Below, in pieces: positions 49,875 to 60,420 of a stretch of DNA of 64,000 bases. Made by a program: the position numbers and the translations under genes. Source of the stretch: Cupriavidus pauculus (lineage in GTDB: Bacteria; Pseudomonadota; Gammaproteobacteria; Burkholderiales; Burkholderiaceae); contig NZ_CP033969.1 of NCBI RefSeq assembly GCF_003854935.1, forward strand, positions 434,001 to 498,000. The letters are read 5' to 3'. Position 1 is the stretch's first letter, and the number at the start of each line of letters is the position of its first letter. Below the pieces are notes generated by a model. That model ran no database searches. It was not told where the DNA came from and saw nothing but the letters and a program-made list of their open reading frames with translations.

Positions 49875-50774
49875 TCAATGCTGGCAGTGCGGACAGTAGA
49901 ACGTCGACCGCTGGCCCTGCACGATCTGGCGGATCGGGGTGCCGCAGACGCGGCACGGTTCGCCGGCGCGGTCGTAGACCAGGCAGTCGAGCTGGAAGTA
50001 GCCGGTGCTGCCGTCGCTGCCCACGAAATCGCGCAGCGTGCTGCCGCCCCGGGCAATCGCCTCGGTCAGCGTCTCGCGCACGGCGGCGGCCAGTTTCTCG
50101 TAGCGCGGCAGGCTGATGCGGCCCGCCGGCGTGGTCGGCCGGATGCCGGCGCGGAACAGGCTTTCGGAACAATAGATGTTGCCCACGCCCACGACGATAT
50201 CGCCGGCCAGCAGCGCCTGCTTGATCGCCACCGAGCGGCCGCGCGTGAGCCGGTGGAACCATGCGCCGTCGAAGCGCGGGTCGAACGGCTCGATGCCCAG
50301 CCGCCGCAGCAGCGGGTGCTCGGGCAGCGACGCCTCGGGCAGCGGCGTCCAGATGATGGCGCCGAAGCGGCGCGGGTCGCGGAACCGCAGCACCATGCGG
50401 GCGCCGGCGTCGGCGGAACCTGCCGGATCGGCCGGCACCAGTTCGAGGTCGAGATGGTCGTGCGCGCCGGCGGCCGGCGCATCGGGATAGACGCGCAGCG
50501 TGCCCGTCATGCCCAGATGCACGAGCAACCACCCGGGCGCGGCGTCATCGCCATCGGCATCCGGCCGGGTGTCCGCCGGCAGGCATTCCAGCAGCAGGTA
50601 CTTGCCGCGCCGTTCGATGCGGCCGATCACGCGCCCGGTCAGGCGCGCCTCCAGCTCGGGCTCCACGGGCCAGCGCAGCCCGCGGTGACGCACGGTCACC
50701 CCGGCGATGCGGCGGCCCACCACATGCGGCAGCAGTCCGCGCCGCGTGACTTCGACTTCCGGTAGTTCTGGCAT
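49875..50774 (-). CDS. mutM: Formamidopyrimidine-DNA glycosylase
   Basis: 299 residues from the ATG at 50774 ([16 protein letters not shown]). Pro2 and Glu3 are catalytic. H2TH domain with [19 protein letters not shown], then zinc finger [20 protein letters not shown] with CPHC. It removes 8-oxoG and Fapy. An insertion near residues 68-82 ([15 protein letters not shown]) lies in a surface loop of the N-terminal domain. Confidence 0.96.
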   Translation of the reverse strand: MPELPEVEVTRRGLLPHVVGRRIAGVTVRHRGLRWPVEPELEARLTGRVIGRIERRGKYLLLECLPADTRPDADGDDAAPGWLLVHLGMTGTLRVYPDAPAAGAHDHLDLELVPADPAGSADAGARMVLRFRDPRRFGAIIWTPLPEASLPEHPLLRRLGIEPFDPRFDGAWFHRLTRGRSVAIKQALLAGDIVVGVGNIYCSESLFRAGIRPTTPAGRISLPRYEKLAAAVRETLTEAIARGGSTLRDFVGSDGSTGYFQLDCLVYDRAGEPCRVCGTPIRQIVQGQRSTFYCPHCQH

Positions 50775-50925
50775 ACGCCCCTGTCTTTCCATCCGGATTT
50801 GCGCCCGGCACCACCGCCCCGCAGAACCTATGGGGGGCTTTCACGCTCCAAGCACGCAGGGATGCCTGCCCCCGCGCCGCCCGTGTGCGGGTTCCCATAC
50901 GTAAGCGCCCCGCAAGGCAAGCAGC

Positions 50926-50950
50926 GCATTGTAGCGGCAGGCTACAATGC
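50926..50950. promoter_or_regulatory. Palindromic divergent promoter (mutM / TPR gene)
   Basis: GCATTGTAGC-GGCAG-GCTACAATGC, a perfect 10-bp inverted repeat. Each arm supplies a TACAAT -10: 50943-50948 rightward and 50928-50933 leftward. Neither direction has an evident -35. Confidence 0.55.
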
Positions 50951-51043
50951 CTCCATCCATTCCTACGCCCCCGTGCGCCGGAGCTTTGATTCATGCCGGA
51001 CCAAATCTTGCCCTCTCAGGCCATGCGCCCGGAAGCCATCCCC

Positions 51044-52864
51044 ATGACTGCATTCCGCATCCGTCGCCATGCGCGCGCCCTGGGCGTGGCCGCGTGCCTG
51101 GCCATCGCCCCGCTGGCTCATGCCGCGCCCGCCACGGTGGCGCAGAACGACGACGAGGCCATCGAGGTGCCGGCGCCGTCGTCGGCGGCCCGCGCGGCGC
51201 GCACGCCGCTGCCCAACGTCGCGCTGACGCCTGACATCCTGTACCGCGTGATGGCGGCGGAAATCTCGCTGCAGCGCGGGCTGGTCGGCCCGGCCTACCG
51301 CACCTATATCGACCTGGCGCGCGAGACGCGCGACCCCCGCCTGGCGCAGCGCGCCACGGAGATCGCGTTCAACGCCCGCGTTGCGCAGCAGGCGCTGGAC
51401 GGCGCCCGGCTGTGGTCCGAACTGGCGCCCAAGTCGCCGGCCGCGCGGCAGGTCCTGTCGACGCTGCTGGTGCTCAACGGCCGCTGGGAAGATGCCGAGC
51501 CGCTGCTGGTGCAGCAACTGGCCGCGGCGCCGGCGGCGCATCGCGGCGAGGCCATCCTGCTGCTGCAACAGCAGATGTCGCGCACCAGCGACCCGGCCGG
51601 CGCGGTGGGCGTGCTCCAGCGCATCACCGCCAACGACAGCAAGCTGGCTGAAACGCACCTGGCCCTGGCGCGCGCCCGCGAGGCCGCCGGCGACAACGCC
51701 GGCGCGCTGGCCGAGCTGGACCAGGCGCTGCGCATCAAGCCCGACCTGGAGCCCGCCGCGCTGATGGCCGCCGAGCTGCAGGCCGAATCGGCCACGGACA
51801 AGTCGATCGACGTGCTCAAGCGCTTCCTGGCCAAGTCCCCGCAGTCGGTGAATGGCCACATCACGCTGGCCCGCCTGTACCTGCAGAAGAACGACATGCC
51901 GGCCGCGCGCGCCGAGTTCGAGGTACTGCGCAAGGTGGCGCCGAACGACCCGCGCGTGCCGCTGGCGCTTGGGCTGACCAGCCTGCAGGCGCGCAGCTAC
52001 GACGACGCCGAGCGCTACCTGAAGGAATACCTGCAGATGGCCGAGAAGTCGCCGGCCGCCAATCCCGACGTCGCGTTCCAGTACCTGGCCCAGATCGCCG
52101 AGGAAAAGAAGGATTACGCGGGCGCCATCGGCTGGCTGGACCGCATCGAGGACAGCCGGCTGGCCACGGCCGCGCAGGCCAAGCGCGGCCAGCTGCTGGC
52201 GCGCATGGGCAAGCTCGACGACGCGCAGGCCGTGTTCGGCGAACTGCTGGCCGATGCCGAGGACATTCCCGACCCGGGCCAGCGCAAGCAGCGCATGACG
52301 GCGATCCGCCAGGCCGAAGTTGGCGCGCTGCTCGAAGGCAAGGCCTACGACCGCGCCCGCAAGGTGCTGGACGAGCGCGTGAAGCTGGAGCCCGACAACG
52401 CCGACTGGCTCTATGAGCTGGCCATGCTCGACGAGCGCGAGAAGCGCTACGACAGCATGGAGCGCGGCCTGCGCAAGGTCATCGCGCTGCAGCCCGAGCA
52501 GAAGCAGGGCTACAACGCGCTGGGCTATTCGTTGGCCGACCGCAACGAGCGCCTGCCCGAGGCCCGCAAGCTGCTGGAGCGGGCATCCGAGCTGGGTCCG
52601 GACGATCCGTACATCATGGACAGCCTGGGCTGGGTCAAGTACCGCCAGGGCGAGCTGCAGCCCGCGGCCGACCTGTTGAAATCGGCCTACTCGAAGGCGC
52701 CCGAGGCCGAGATCGGCGCCCACCTGGGCGAGGTGCTCTGGCAGCTGGGCCAGCACGAGGAAGCCCGCAAGACGTGGAACGAGGCCGCCAAGGTGGAGCC
52801 CGAGAATCCCACGCTGATCGACACGCTGCGCCGCTACAACCAGAACCTGCTGCTGTCCAAGTAG
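51044..52864 (+). CDS. Tetratricopeptide repeat protein, exported
   Basis: 606 residues from the ATG at 51044 ([20 protein letters not shown]), which has GGAAG eight bases upstream and gives a clean signal peptide ending in AHA. A start at 50993 would add 17 residues. About ten TPR units follow, e.g. [20 protein letters not shown] and [20 protein letters not shown]. It precedes lolB, and the pairing suggests an envelope role; partner proteins are unknown. Confidence 0.88.
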   Translation: MTAFRIRRHARALGVAACLAIAPLAHAAPATVAQNDDEAIEVPAPSSAARAARTPLPNVALTPDILYRVMAAEISLQRGLVGPAYRTYIDLARETRDPRLAQRATEIAFNARVAQQALDGARLWSELAPKSPAARQVLSTLLVLNGRWEDAEPLLVQQLAAAPAAHRGEAILLLQQQMSRTSDPAGAVGVLQRITANDSKLAETHLALARAREAAGDNAGALAELDQALRIKPDLEPAALMAAELQAESATDKSIDVLKRFLAKSPQSVNGHITLARLYLQKNDMPAARAEFEVLRKVAPNDPRVPLALGLTSLQARSYDDAERYLKEYLQMAEKSPAANPDVAFQYLAQIAEEKKDYAGAIGWLDRIEDSRLATAAQAKRGQLLARMGKLDDAQAVFGELLADAEDIPDPGQRKQRMTAIRQAEVGALLEGKAYDRARKVLDERVKLEPDNADWLYELAMLDEREKRYDSMERGLRKVIALQPEQKQGYNALGYSLADRNERLPEARKLLERASELGPDDPYIMDSLGWVKYRQGELQPAADLLKSAYSKAPEAEIGAHLGEVLWQLGQHEEARKTWNEAAKVEPENPTLIDTLRRYNQNLLLSK

Positions 52865-52977
52865 CCGGCCTTGCGTATCATGCCGATTGCCGCCCGGGCC
52901 CCGCGCCCGGGCGCTTCGTTCTGACGGCCCCGGCCGTTTTCCGATTCCTTCCCGACCACTACCCGCGAACGTCGCAC

Positions 52978-53592
52978 ATGCTCCGATCCCGACGCCTGGC
53001 CCTGCTTTGCGTGGCCGCCCCGTTCTGGCTTGCCGCGTGCAGCACCATCACCCCGTCCCGCAACTTCGACGCCGGCGAAGCCGCCCGCAGCGAGCAGTAC
53101 ACGGGCCGCTTTGCCGCCAACTACACGCGCTACGGCCGCAGCGAGGGCGTGCAGGGCAGCTTCCGCTGGGAAGAACAGGGCCGCAACGTGCGACTGGACC
53201 TGGTATCGCCGCTTGGCCAGACGCTGGCCGTGGTCACCAGCACGCCGTCCGGCGCCACGCTCGACCTGCCCAACGAGGCGCCGCGCAACGCGCCCGAGGT
53301 GGACAGCCTGATGGAGCAGGCGCTGGGCTTCTCGCTGCCCGTATCGGGCATGCGCGACTGGCTGCACGGCCGCCCCGCCGCTGGCCGGCCCGCCAGCGTC
53401 ACGCGCGACGCGAACGGCCGCCCGGACACGCTGAAGCAGAACGGCTGGACCGTGCGCTACGTGGCGTGGCAGGAGCCCGCCGAAGGCGCCGCCCCGGCGG
53501 CCGCGCAGCCGCGCCGCATCGACATGGCGCGCGACGGCAACGAAGCGCCGCTGTCCGTGCGGCTCGTGATCGATCCCAAGTCCGAACAATGA
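52978..53592 (+). CDS. lolB: Outer-membrane lipoprotein receptor LolB
   Basis: 204 residues from the ATG at 52978. The lipobox is LAAC ([10 protein letters not shown]), followed by [11 protein letters not shown] and [20 protein letters not shown]. LolB takes lipoproteins from LolA and inserts them into the outer membrane. It overlaps ispE by 4 bp (ATGA). Confidence 0.93.
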   Translation: MLRSRRLALLCVAAPFWLAACSTITPSRNFDAGEAARSEQYTGRFAANYTRYGRSEGVQGSFRWEEQGRNVRLDLVSPLGQTLAVVTSTPSGATLDLPNEAPRNAPEVDSLMEQALGFSLPVSGMRDWLHGRPAAGRPASVTRDANGRPDTLKQNGWTVRYVAWQEPAEGAAPAAAQPRRIDMARDGNEAPLSVRLVIDPKSEQ

Positions 53593-54479
53593 TGCAAACC
53601 GTGACCGCCGGCGCCGCGCTGCCGCCCCCGGACCTGCGCGACTGCCCCGCGCCGGCCAAGCTCAACCTGTTCCTGCACGTGACGGGCCGCCGCCCCGACG
53701 GCTACCACACGCTGCAGACCGTGTTCCAGTTGATCGACTGGTCGGATACGCTGCACTTCCGCCGCCGCGACGACGGCGTGATCGCCCGCGCGACCGACAT
53801 CCCCGGCGTGCCGGCCGACACCGACCTCGTGGTGCGCGCGGCCCGCGCGCTGCAGCAGGCCAGCGGCACGCATTTCGGCGCCGACATCGCCATCGACAAG
53901 ATCCTGCCGATGGGCGGCGGCATCGGCGGCGGATCGTCCGATGCAGCCACCACGCTGCTGGCGCTGAACCACCTGTGGGGCACGGCGCTGCCGCGCGCCG
54001 ATCTGATGCGCATCGGACTAGCGCTGGGCGCCGACGTGCCCGTGTTCGTGTTCGGCCAGAATGCCTTTGCCGAAGGCGTGGGCGAGGAACTGACGCCGGT
54101 GGCGCTGCCCGCCAGCTGGTTCGTCGTTATCCATCCGCGCCAGCATGTACCGACTGCGGCAATTTTTTCGGACGAACGCTTGACAAGAAATTCCCCGATC
54201 TCTATAGTTGCGGACTTCGCTGCTTGCACAAACAAATTCGCTTTCGGTCGCAACGACTTGCAAGCGGTAGCAACAGCGAAATTCGGCGAGGTTGCCCGAG
54301 CCCTTGAATGGCTGACAGAATACAGTCCGCATGCAAGGATGACCGGTTCCGGAGCCTGTGTTTTTGCCCGTTTCGAAGACGAGGCAGAGGCGCGGAAGGT
54401 GATGGAAAGGTTGCCGCCCGAGTGGGACGGCAGGTGTGTGAGAAGTTTGTCGCAACACCCGCTCGCAACGTTCGCATAG
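53589..54479 (+). CDS. ispE: 4-diphosphocytidyl-2-C-methyl-D-erythritol kinase
   Basis: 296 residues. GHMP kinase motifs: [20 protein letters not shown], the ATP loop [17 protein letters not shown] and [12 protein letters not shown] near the end. It acts in the non-mevalonate isoprenoid pathway. From about 54150 the composition drops to near 50% GC with AT-ending codons while motifs are kept; the shift continues through tRNA-Gln. This suggests a recombined 3' end. Confidence 0.95.
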   Translation: MMQTVTAGAALPPPDLRDCPAPAKLNLFLHVTGRRPDGYHTLQTVFQLIDWSDTLHFRRRDDGVIARATDIPGVPADTDLVVRAARALQQASGTHFGADIAIDKILPMGGGIGGGSSDAATTLLALNHLWGTALPRADLMRIGLALGADVPVFVFGQNAFAEGVGEELTPVALPASWFVVIHPRQHVPTAAIFSDERLTRNSPISIVADFAACTNKFAFGRNDLQAVATAKFGEVARALEWLTEYSPHARMTGSGACVFARFEDEAEARKVMERLPPEWDGRCVRSLSQHPLATFA

Positions 54480-54539
54480 CAGGTTTTCGTCTGGCGACGG
54501 ACCGCAGTCAGGTTCGGCGAGAGACGACAAAGGTTGTGT

Positions 54540-54616
54540 AGGGGAGTCGCCAAGTTGGTCAAGGCACCGGATTTTGATTCCGGCATTCGAAGGTTCGAAT
54601 CCTTCTTCCCCTGCCA
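54540..54616 (+). tRNA. tRNA-Gln (anticodon TTG)
   Basis: 77 nt including an encoded CCA. The acceptor stem pairs AGGGGAG with TTCCCCT; the anticodon stem is CCGGA/TCCGG around TTTTGAT; the T arm is GAAGG-TTCGAAT-CCTTC. It lies between ispE and prs. Confidence 0.95.
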
Positions 54617-54710
54617 TTACTTCCTATAGTGTCCAAACGGACATGCAGAACTCGCTACCGGCACCGGCCGGTAGCACAAAGCTCCCCCAGCAGCAAGACA
54701 GGTGCCCCGA

Positions 54711-55664
54711 ATGAGCGTCGAAGGCTTGATGGTATTTACCGGCAACGCCAACCCTAAACTCGCGGAGGCTGTCGTACAGCACCTCGGCATCCCGCTGGGC
54801 AAGGCACTTGTGGGCCGATTCTCCGACGGAGAAGTCCAGGTCGAAATCCAGGAAAACGTTCGCGGCAAGCACGTCATCGTGCTGCAGTCGACCTGCGCGC
54901 CGACCAACGACAACCTGATGGAACTGATGGTGATGGTCGATGCCCTGAAGCGCGCCTCGGCCCGCAGCATCACCGCCGCCATGCCCTACTTCGGCTATGC
55001 CCGCCAGGATCGCCGCCCGCGTTCGGCGCGCGTGGCCATCTCGGCCAAGATCGTGGCCAACATGCTGGAAGTGGCCGGCGTCGAGCGCGTCCTGACGATG
55101 GACCTGCACGCCGACCAGATCCAGGGCTTCTTCGATATCCCCGTCGACAACATCTACGCGTCCCCGGTGCTGCTGGGCGACCTGCGCGAGAAGAACTACG
55201 GCGACCTGCTGGTGGTGTCGCCTGACGTCGGCGGCGTGGTGCGCGCCCGTGCGCTGGCCAAGCAGCTCGACTGCGACCTGGCCATCATCGACAAGCGCCG
55301 CCCGAAGGCCAACGTTTCCGAGGTGATGAACATCATCGGTGAAGTGGCCGGCCGCAACTGCGTGATCATGGACGACATGATCGACACCGGCGGCACGCTG
55401 TGCAAGGCCGCCCAGGTGCTCAAGGAGCGTGGCGCGCTGAAGGTGTTCGCCTACTGTACCCACCCGGTGTTGTCCGGTGGCGCCGCTGCCCGCATCGCCG
55501 CATCCTCGCTGGACGAAGTGGTGGTCTGCGACACGATCCCGCTGTCGGACGAAGCGCGCCAGTCGGGCAAGATCCGCCAGGTCTCCACCGCCCCGCTGCT
55601 GGCCGAGACCTTCACCCGGATCGTCAAGGGCGACTCGATCATGTCGCTGTTTGCCGACCACTGA
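54711..55664 (+). CDS. prs: Ribose-phosphate pyrophosphokinase
   Basis: 317 residues from [20 protein letters not shown]. The PRPP signature is [23 protein letters not shown] site around [18 protein letters not shown]. It makes PRPP for nucleotides, His and Trp. An upstream in-frame codon at 54702 is less likely. It follows tRNA-Gln, an order conserved in Burkholderiaceae. Confidence 0.97.
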   Translation: MSVEGLMVFTGNANPKLAEAVVQHLGIPLGKALVGRFSDGEVQVEIQENVRGKHVIVLQSTCAPTNDNLMELMVMVDALKRASARSITAAMPYFGYARQDRRPRSARVAISAKIVANMLEVAGVERVLTMDLHADQIQGFFDIPVDNIYASPVLLGDLREKNYGDLLVVSPDVGGVVRARALAKQLDCDLAIIDKRRPKANVSEVMNIIGEVAGRNCVIMDDMIDTGGTLCKAAQVLKERGALKVFAYCTHPVLSGGAAARIAASSLDEVVVCDTIPLSDEARQSGKIRQVSTAPLLAETFTRIVKGDSIMSLFADH

Positions 55665-55698
55665 GCGGCAAGCGGGCGCAAGGCAGGCGAAAGCCTGC

Positions 55699-55704
55699 TA
55701 GAAT
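55699..55704 (+). promoter_or_regulatory. Candidate rplY -10
   Basis: TAGAAT directly after a GCAGGC-GAAA-GCCTGC hairpin (55684-55699). A second hairpin, TTGGCCACC-TTCAG-GGTGGCCAA, follows in the leader at 55721-55743. Confidence 0.4.
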
Positions 55705-55831
55705 CTTGGGCTTTACCGCATTGGCCACCTTCAGGGTGGCCAATGTGATTCATGCGGTACGGTTTGGTTGCCGTATCGCCTAGTCGAGGCTGTCTGGTCG
55801 CGGACAGCCTTCTTCACATCTGGAGTTGGAC

Positions 55832-56443
55832 ATGAAAGTAGTAGCTTTCGAACGTAGCGTACAGGGTACGGGTGCGAGCCGCCGCCTGCGCAATTCGGGC
55901 AAGACGCCCGGCATCATCTACGGCGGCGCCGCCGAGCCGAAGATGATCGAACTGGATCACAACGCACTGTGGCACGCCCTGAAGAAGGAAGCGTTCCACT
56001 CGTCGATCCTGGACCTGGAAGTGGCTGGCAAGAGCGAGAAGGCACTGCTGCGCGCCTTCCAGATGCACCCGTTCAAGCCGATGGTGCTGCACGTCGACTT
56101 CCAGCGCGTGTCGGCGTCGGAAAAGATCCACGTGAAGGTGCCCCTGCACTTCATGAACCAGGAAACCGCTCCTGGCGTGAAGCTGGGCCACGGCATCGTG
56201 AACCACATCCTGAACGACCTGGAAGTGTCGTGCCTGCCGGCCGACCTGCCCGAGTTCATCGAAGTGGACCTGGGTGCTGTCGAGCTGAACCAGACCATCC
56301 ACCTGTCGGACCTGAAGCTGCCGAAGGGCGTGACCGCCATCACCCACGGTGATGACAACCCGGCCGTGGCGAACATCTCGCTGCCGGCTGGCGCCCAGTC
56401 GGCCGAAGCCGCCGAAGGCGAAGGCGAAACGCCGGCTGCCTAA
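55832..56443 (+). CDS. rplY: 50S ribosomal protein L25 / Ctc
   Basis: 203 residues from [20 protein letters not shown]. An N-terminal 5S rRNA-binding L25 domain is joined to a C-terminal TL5/CTC beta domain ([18 protein letters not shown] region). The tail is Ala/Glu-rich. This long form is usual outside enterics. Ends at a UUCG-loop terminator. Confidence 0.95.
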   Translation: MKVVAFERSVQGTGASRRLRNSGKTPGIIYGGAAEPKMIELDHNALWHALKKEAFHSSILDLEVAGKSEKALLRAFQMHPFKPMVLHVDFQRVSASEKIHVKVPLHFMNQETAPGVKLGHGIVNHILNDLEVSCLPADLPEFIEVDLGAVELNQTIHLSDLKLPKGVTAITHGDDNPAVANISLPAGAQSAEAAEGEGETPAA

Positions 56444-56465
56444 GCTGCCAGCGTTGCCAGCAAAG

Positions 56466-56493
56466 ACCGCCGGTTCGCCGGCGGTTTTTTTTC
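56466..56493 (+). terminator. Terminator after rplY
   Basis: ACCGCCGG-TTCG-CCGGCGGT with a stable TTCG tetraloop and eight Ts. Confidence 0.95.
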
Positions 56494-56544
56494 GTGCGCG
56501 GTTTTCGCGTATCCTTCACGCCTGCTTTCCGCTTTCTTCCTCGC

Positions 56545-57141
56545 ATGATCAAGCTCATCGTCGGCCTCGGCAACCCCGGGGCGGAATACGAGGCCACCCG
56601 GCACAACGCCGGCTTCTGGTTCGTCGACCAGCTCGCCCGCATGGGCAGCACCACGCTCCGGGTGGAAGGCCGCTTCCACGGCCTGGCCGGCCGCGCGCGG
56701 CTGTGGGACCAGGACGTCTGGCTGCTCAAGCCGTCGACCTTCATGAACCGCTCGGGCCTGTCGGTGGTATCGCTGGCGCGCTTCTACAAGATCCTGCCCG
56801 ACGAGGTCCTCGTGGCGCACGACGAGATGGACCTGCCGGCCGGCGCGGTCAAGCTCAAGCGCGGCGGCGGCTCGGGCGGCCACAACGGCCTCAAGGACAT
56901 CTCGGCCCACCTGACCACCCAGGAATACTGGCGCCTGCGCATCGGCGTGGGCCATCCGCGCAACGCGCCGGGCGGCGCGGCCGGCGGGCGCGAGGACGTC
57001 GTCAATTTTGTGCTCAAGCCGCCACGCAAGGAAGAGCAGCAGGCCATCGACGAGGCGATCGACCGCAGCATCGGCCCGATCGGCGTGCTGGCCCGCGGCG
57101 AGAGCGAGCGGGCGATGATGGAACTGCATACCGGGCGCTAG
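56545..57141 (+). CDS. pth: Peptidyl-tRNA hydrolase
   Basis: 198 residues from [20 protein letters not shown]. The catalytic His is in [30 protein letters not shown] and [20 protein letters not shown] are family motifs. It recycles peptidyl-tRNA. It begins about 50 bp after the rplY terminator. Confidence 0.96.
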   Translation: MIKLIVGLGNPGAEYEATRHNAGFWFVDQLARMGSTTLRVEGRFHGLAGRARLWDQDVWLLKPSTFMNRSGLSVVSLARFYKILPDEVLVAHDEMDLPAGAVKLKRGGGSGGHNGLKDISAHLTTQEYWRLRIGVGHPRNAPGGAAGGREDVVNFVLKPPRKEEQQAIDEAIDRSIGPIGVLARGESERAMMELHTGR

Positions 57142-57185
57142 AGGCCGGGACGTGGCGTTTTCGTCCCCTGAACGAGCGCGGAACG

Positions 57186-57224
57186 GAAAAAACCCCGCCA
57201 GCCTTGCGGCTGCGCGGGGTTTTC
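57186..57224. terminator. Bidirectional terminator between pth and fdx
   Basis: AACCCCGC and GCGGGGTT pair around a loop, with A runs before and T runs after, so it serves both convergent genes. Confidence 0.88.
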
Positions 57225-57275
57225 CTTTTTCTGCTTATGGGGGCCGGAACGAAGGGGCCGGATGTCTCTCCGGCT

Positions 57276-57536
57276 TCAGGCCACGTGCTTGGCGGCGGTC
57301 AGCAGCCGGTAGCGTTGCATCAGCACCTCGTGCGATTCGATGCGGTTCGGATCCTTCGGGATGCAAGCCACAGGGCAGACCTGCTGGCATTGCGGTTCGT
57401 CGAAGTGGCCGACGCACTCGGTGCACTTGTTGGGGTCGATCTCGTAGATCTCGGGCCCCATCGAGATGGCTTCGTTCGGGCACTCGGGTTCACAAACGTC
57501 GCAATTGATGCAGTCGTCGGTGATCAGTAGCGCCAT
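57276..57536 (-). CDS. YfhL-family 4Fe-4S ferredoxin
   Basis: 86 residues from the ATG at 57536 (MALLITDDCINCDVCEPECP). Two [4Fe-4S] sets: CINCDVCEPECP and CTECVGHFDEPQCQQVCPVAC. The longer second set is typical of the YfhL/Alvin family. Redox partner unknown. Confidence 0.95.
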   Translation of the reverse strand: MALLITDDCINCDVCEPECPNEAISMGPEIYEIDPNKCTECVGHFDEPQCQQVCPVACIPKDPNRIESHEVLMQRYRLLTAAKHVA

Positions 57537-57603
57537 GATGGTTCCTTCCAGCAACCCCGCCCATGCCCGAACTGGCCACGTCGACGGGGTCGAAGGTCGT
57601 ATT

Positions 57604-58098
<495 letters not shown>

Positions 58099-58326
58099 TT
58101 AGGGCTGCCCGCTGGCGGCCTTCCCCTGCGGGAGACCGCTTTCGAATACTGGCTGCGCGACGGGCGTTGGACAATCAACAGCGGCGTAGTGTAACCCCAA
58201 TTGCCGCTTTTGGAAGTCCGCCCGGCCGCATTTTTGCCGCATTGCAGCAGAGGCGCAAACGCTTGTCCGGCGCGGCAATCCGCCTGGCAGTCGTCATATG
58301 ACTGGCCCCGGCGCGACGCCCTTCGC

Positions 58327-58968
58327 TCAGTCGGCGCCGTGGCCCTCGCGACGCTGCAGCAGATGGAAATGGACGGCCCCGGCGCGCGCCTGGCGGACGA
58401 CCTCCAGCGACGCCGGCACCGGCGCATCGGCGCCGACCAGCGCTTTGTCCGATTCCACGTACACCACGCCGCCCGGCCGCGTCAGCCGCGCGGCGTGTTC
58501 CAGCGCCGGGCCGATCCAGTCCTCGGCAAACGGCGGGTCCAGGAACACCACGTCGAAGCTGTCGGCCGGCATCTGCGCGGCGGCGGCGAACGCGTCGGCC
58601 TGGACCACGCGTATCTGGGACGCATCGAGCTTGTACTGGTTGTCGCGCAACTGCTTGGCCACGCGCGGATTGGCTTCCACCAGCGTCACGGTGGCCGCGC
58701 CACGCGAGGCGGCCTCGAAACCCAGCGCGCCGGAGCCGGCGAACAGGTCCAGGCAGGCCAGCCCGGTCAGGTCCTGTCCCAGCCAGTTGAACAGCGTTTC
58801 ACGTACGCGGTCCGGCGTGGGCCGGAGCCCTTCGGCCTCCAGTACCGGCAGCAGGGAGCGTTTCCAGCGGCCGCCGATGATGCGCACCTGGGCCGGTGTC
58901 TGGCGGGGCTGGCGGGACAGAGAAGTTCGCCCGCGCGGAGCGGGCGAAGGTCGGGATTGCGAATTCAT
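58327..58968 (-). CDS. rsmD: 16S rRNA m2G966 methyltransferase
   Basis: 213 residues from the ATG at 58968 (MNSQSRPSPAPRG). SAM motif LDLFAGSGALGFEAASRGA and catalytic VVFLDPPFAEDW. It methylates G966 in the 30S subunit. The basic N-terminal 35 residues are an extension over E. coli RsmD. A 237-bp gap to coaD contains no gene. Confidence 0.94.
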   Translation of the reverse strand: MNSQSRPSPAPRGRTSLSRQPRQTPAQVRIIGGRWKRSLLPVLEAEGLRPTPDRVRETLFNWLGQDLTGLACLDLFAGSGALGFEAASRGAATVTLVEANPRVAKQLRDNQYKLDASQIRVVQADAFAAAAQMPADSFDVVFLDPPFAEDWIGPALEHAARLTRPGGVVYVESDKALVGADAPVPASLEVVRQARAGAVHFHLLQRREGHGAD

Positions 58969-59041
58969 GCCGTGATTGTAGAGCGTGGCGGACGCCGGCA
59001 CAGCGGCGCCGCGTGCCCTCGCCCACCATCCGCCCCCGGCA

Positions 59042-60406
59042 TCACTTTTCCGGCCCGGCGACGATCACGGTCGCCAGCGCGTCCGGATGCACGTGGCGCT
59101 GGAAGGCCGCGCGCACCTGGTCGCGCGTGACCTTGTTGATCTGCGCGGTCCACGTGTCCAGGTAGCCCAGCGGCAGGCCATACCAGCCGATGTTGGCCAC
59201 GTTGGTCAGCAGCTTGCGGTTGCTGTCGATCCGCAGCGGAAAGCCGTTGACGAGGTTGTCCTTGGCCGCCTTCAGCTCGGCATCGGTCGGGCCATCGGCC
59301 ACGTACTTCGCCAGGATCTGGCGCACCAGGCCCAGCGCCTCGTTGGTGTTTTCCTTCTTGGTCTGCAGCGTGACGCTGAACGGCCCCGGCTGCTTGGACG
59401 GCGCGAAATAGCTGTCCACGCCGTAGGTGAGTCCCCGCTTCTCGCGCACCTGGTCGGTCAGCCGCGAGCTGAAGCCGCCGCCGCCGAGCACGTAGTTGCC
59501 GACCAGCAGGGCGAAGTAGTCCGCATCGCCGCGCGCGATCGACGGCGCGCCGATGGCCACGCTGGCCTGCTGGGCCGGATGCGGAATGCGCTTCTCGCTG
59601 GCCGGGATCGACATCTGCACGTCAGGCAGCTTGGGCGGCGCGGCGCCCTCGGGCAGCCCGCGCGTCATGTCCTCGGCGATCTGCTCGGCCTGCTTGCGGT
59701 CGATGGCGCCGATCAGCGTGACCACGGCGCGCTTGGCCGTGTAGTTGTCGCGCCAGAACTTGAGCAGGTCCTCGCGCGTGATCGACCCCACCGACTCCGG
59801 CGTGGCCGACACGCCGTAGGGATGGTTCGGGTACATCGCCTTCGACAGCGTCTTGTCCGCAATCACGCCCGGGCGCGTGTCGCCCTCGCGGATGGCCGTG
59901 ATCAGGCGCTGCTTCTCGCGCGCGACGACGTCGTCCGGATAGGACGGCGCCTTGATCAGCTGCGACGCCAGCCGCAGCGACTGCTCGCGCTCGGGCGACG
60001 TCGTCAGCGTCCGCAGCCCGATGCCGCCGCGGTCGCCGCCGGCCGCGCCGCCAAAGTCGGCGCCGGTATCGGCAAAGGCATCGGCAATCTGGGCCTCGTT
60101 GCGGGCGGGCTGGCCGTTCTGGGCGCTGCTGCCCTTGTCGAGCAGCGCGGCGGCCAGCGTCGCCAGGCCGGCCTTGCCGGGCGGGTCGTAGCGGCTGCCG
60201 GCGTCGAAGTCGATGTTGACGTCGAGCATCGGGATCGACGGGCTCGGCACGAAGAAGACCTTGGCGCCGGTGGACGCCGTCCAGCTTTCGATGGGAATGG
60301 CCGCGTGAGCCACGGTGACGGCCAGCAGCGCGGCCGCCCCGCAGGCCGCGCCAGCCAGGCGGCGCAGCAGGCGCGGGGACGCAATCGTCATGACGGACAG
60401 GGACAT
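59042..60406 (-). CDS. M16 peptidase-family protein, probably inactive partner
   Basis: 454 residues from the ATG at 60406, signal peptide ending in AHA. The M16 fold is clear (VDSYFAPSKQPGPFSVTLQ, FRDNYTAKRAVVTLIGAID shown in part), but the zinc motif HxxEH is replaced by ATLAAALLDKG. It follows a catalytic M16 gene by 14 bp, the usual active/inactive pair that forms a clamshell. Confidence 0.92.
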   Translation of the reverse strand: MSLSVMTIASPRLLRRLAGAACGAAALLAVTVAHAAIPIESWTASTGAKVFFVPSPSIPMLDVNIDFDAGSRYDPPGKAGLATLAAALLDKGSSAQNGQPARNEAQIADAFADTGADFGGAAGGDRGGIGLRTLTTSPEREQSLRLASQLIKAPSYPDDVVAREKQRLITAIREGDTRPGVIADKTLSKAMYPNHPYGVSATPESVGSITREDLLKFWRDNYTAKRAVVTLIGAIDRKQAEQIAEDMTRGLPEGAAPPKLPDVQMSIPASEKRIPHPAQQASVAIGAPSIARGDADYFALLVGNYVLGGGGFSSRLTDQVREKRGLTYGVDSYFAPSKQPGPFSVTLQTKKENTNEALGLVRQILAKYVADGPTDAELKAAKDNLVNGFPLRIDSNRKLLTNVANIGWYGLPLGYLDTWTAQINKVTRDQVRAAFQRHVHPDALATVIVAGPEK

Positions 60407-60420
60407 CGCTGCTTCTCTCC

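Noticed and set aside
54540-54616. tRNA-Gln as attachment site of a present integrated element
   Set aside because: No integrase or repeated 3' tRNA fragment is near; only a composition break is visible.
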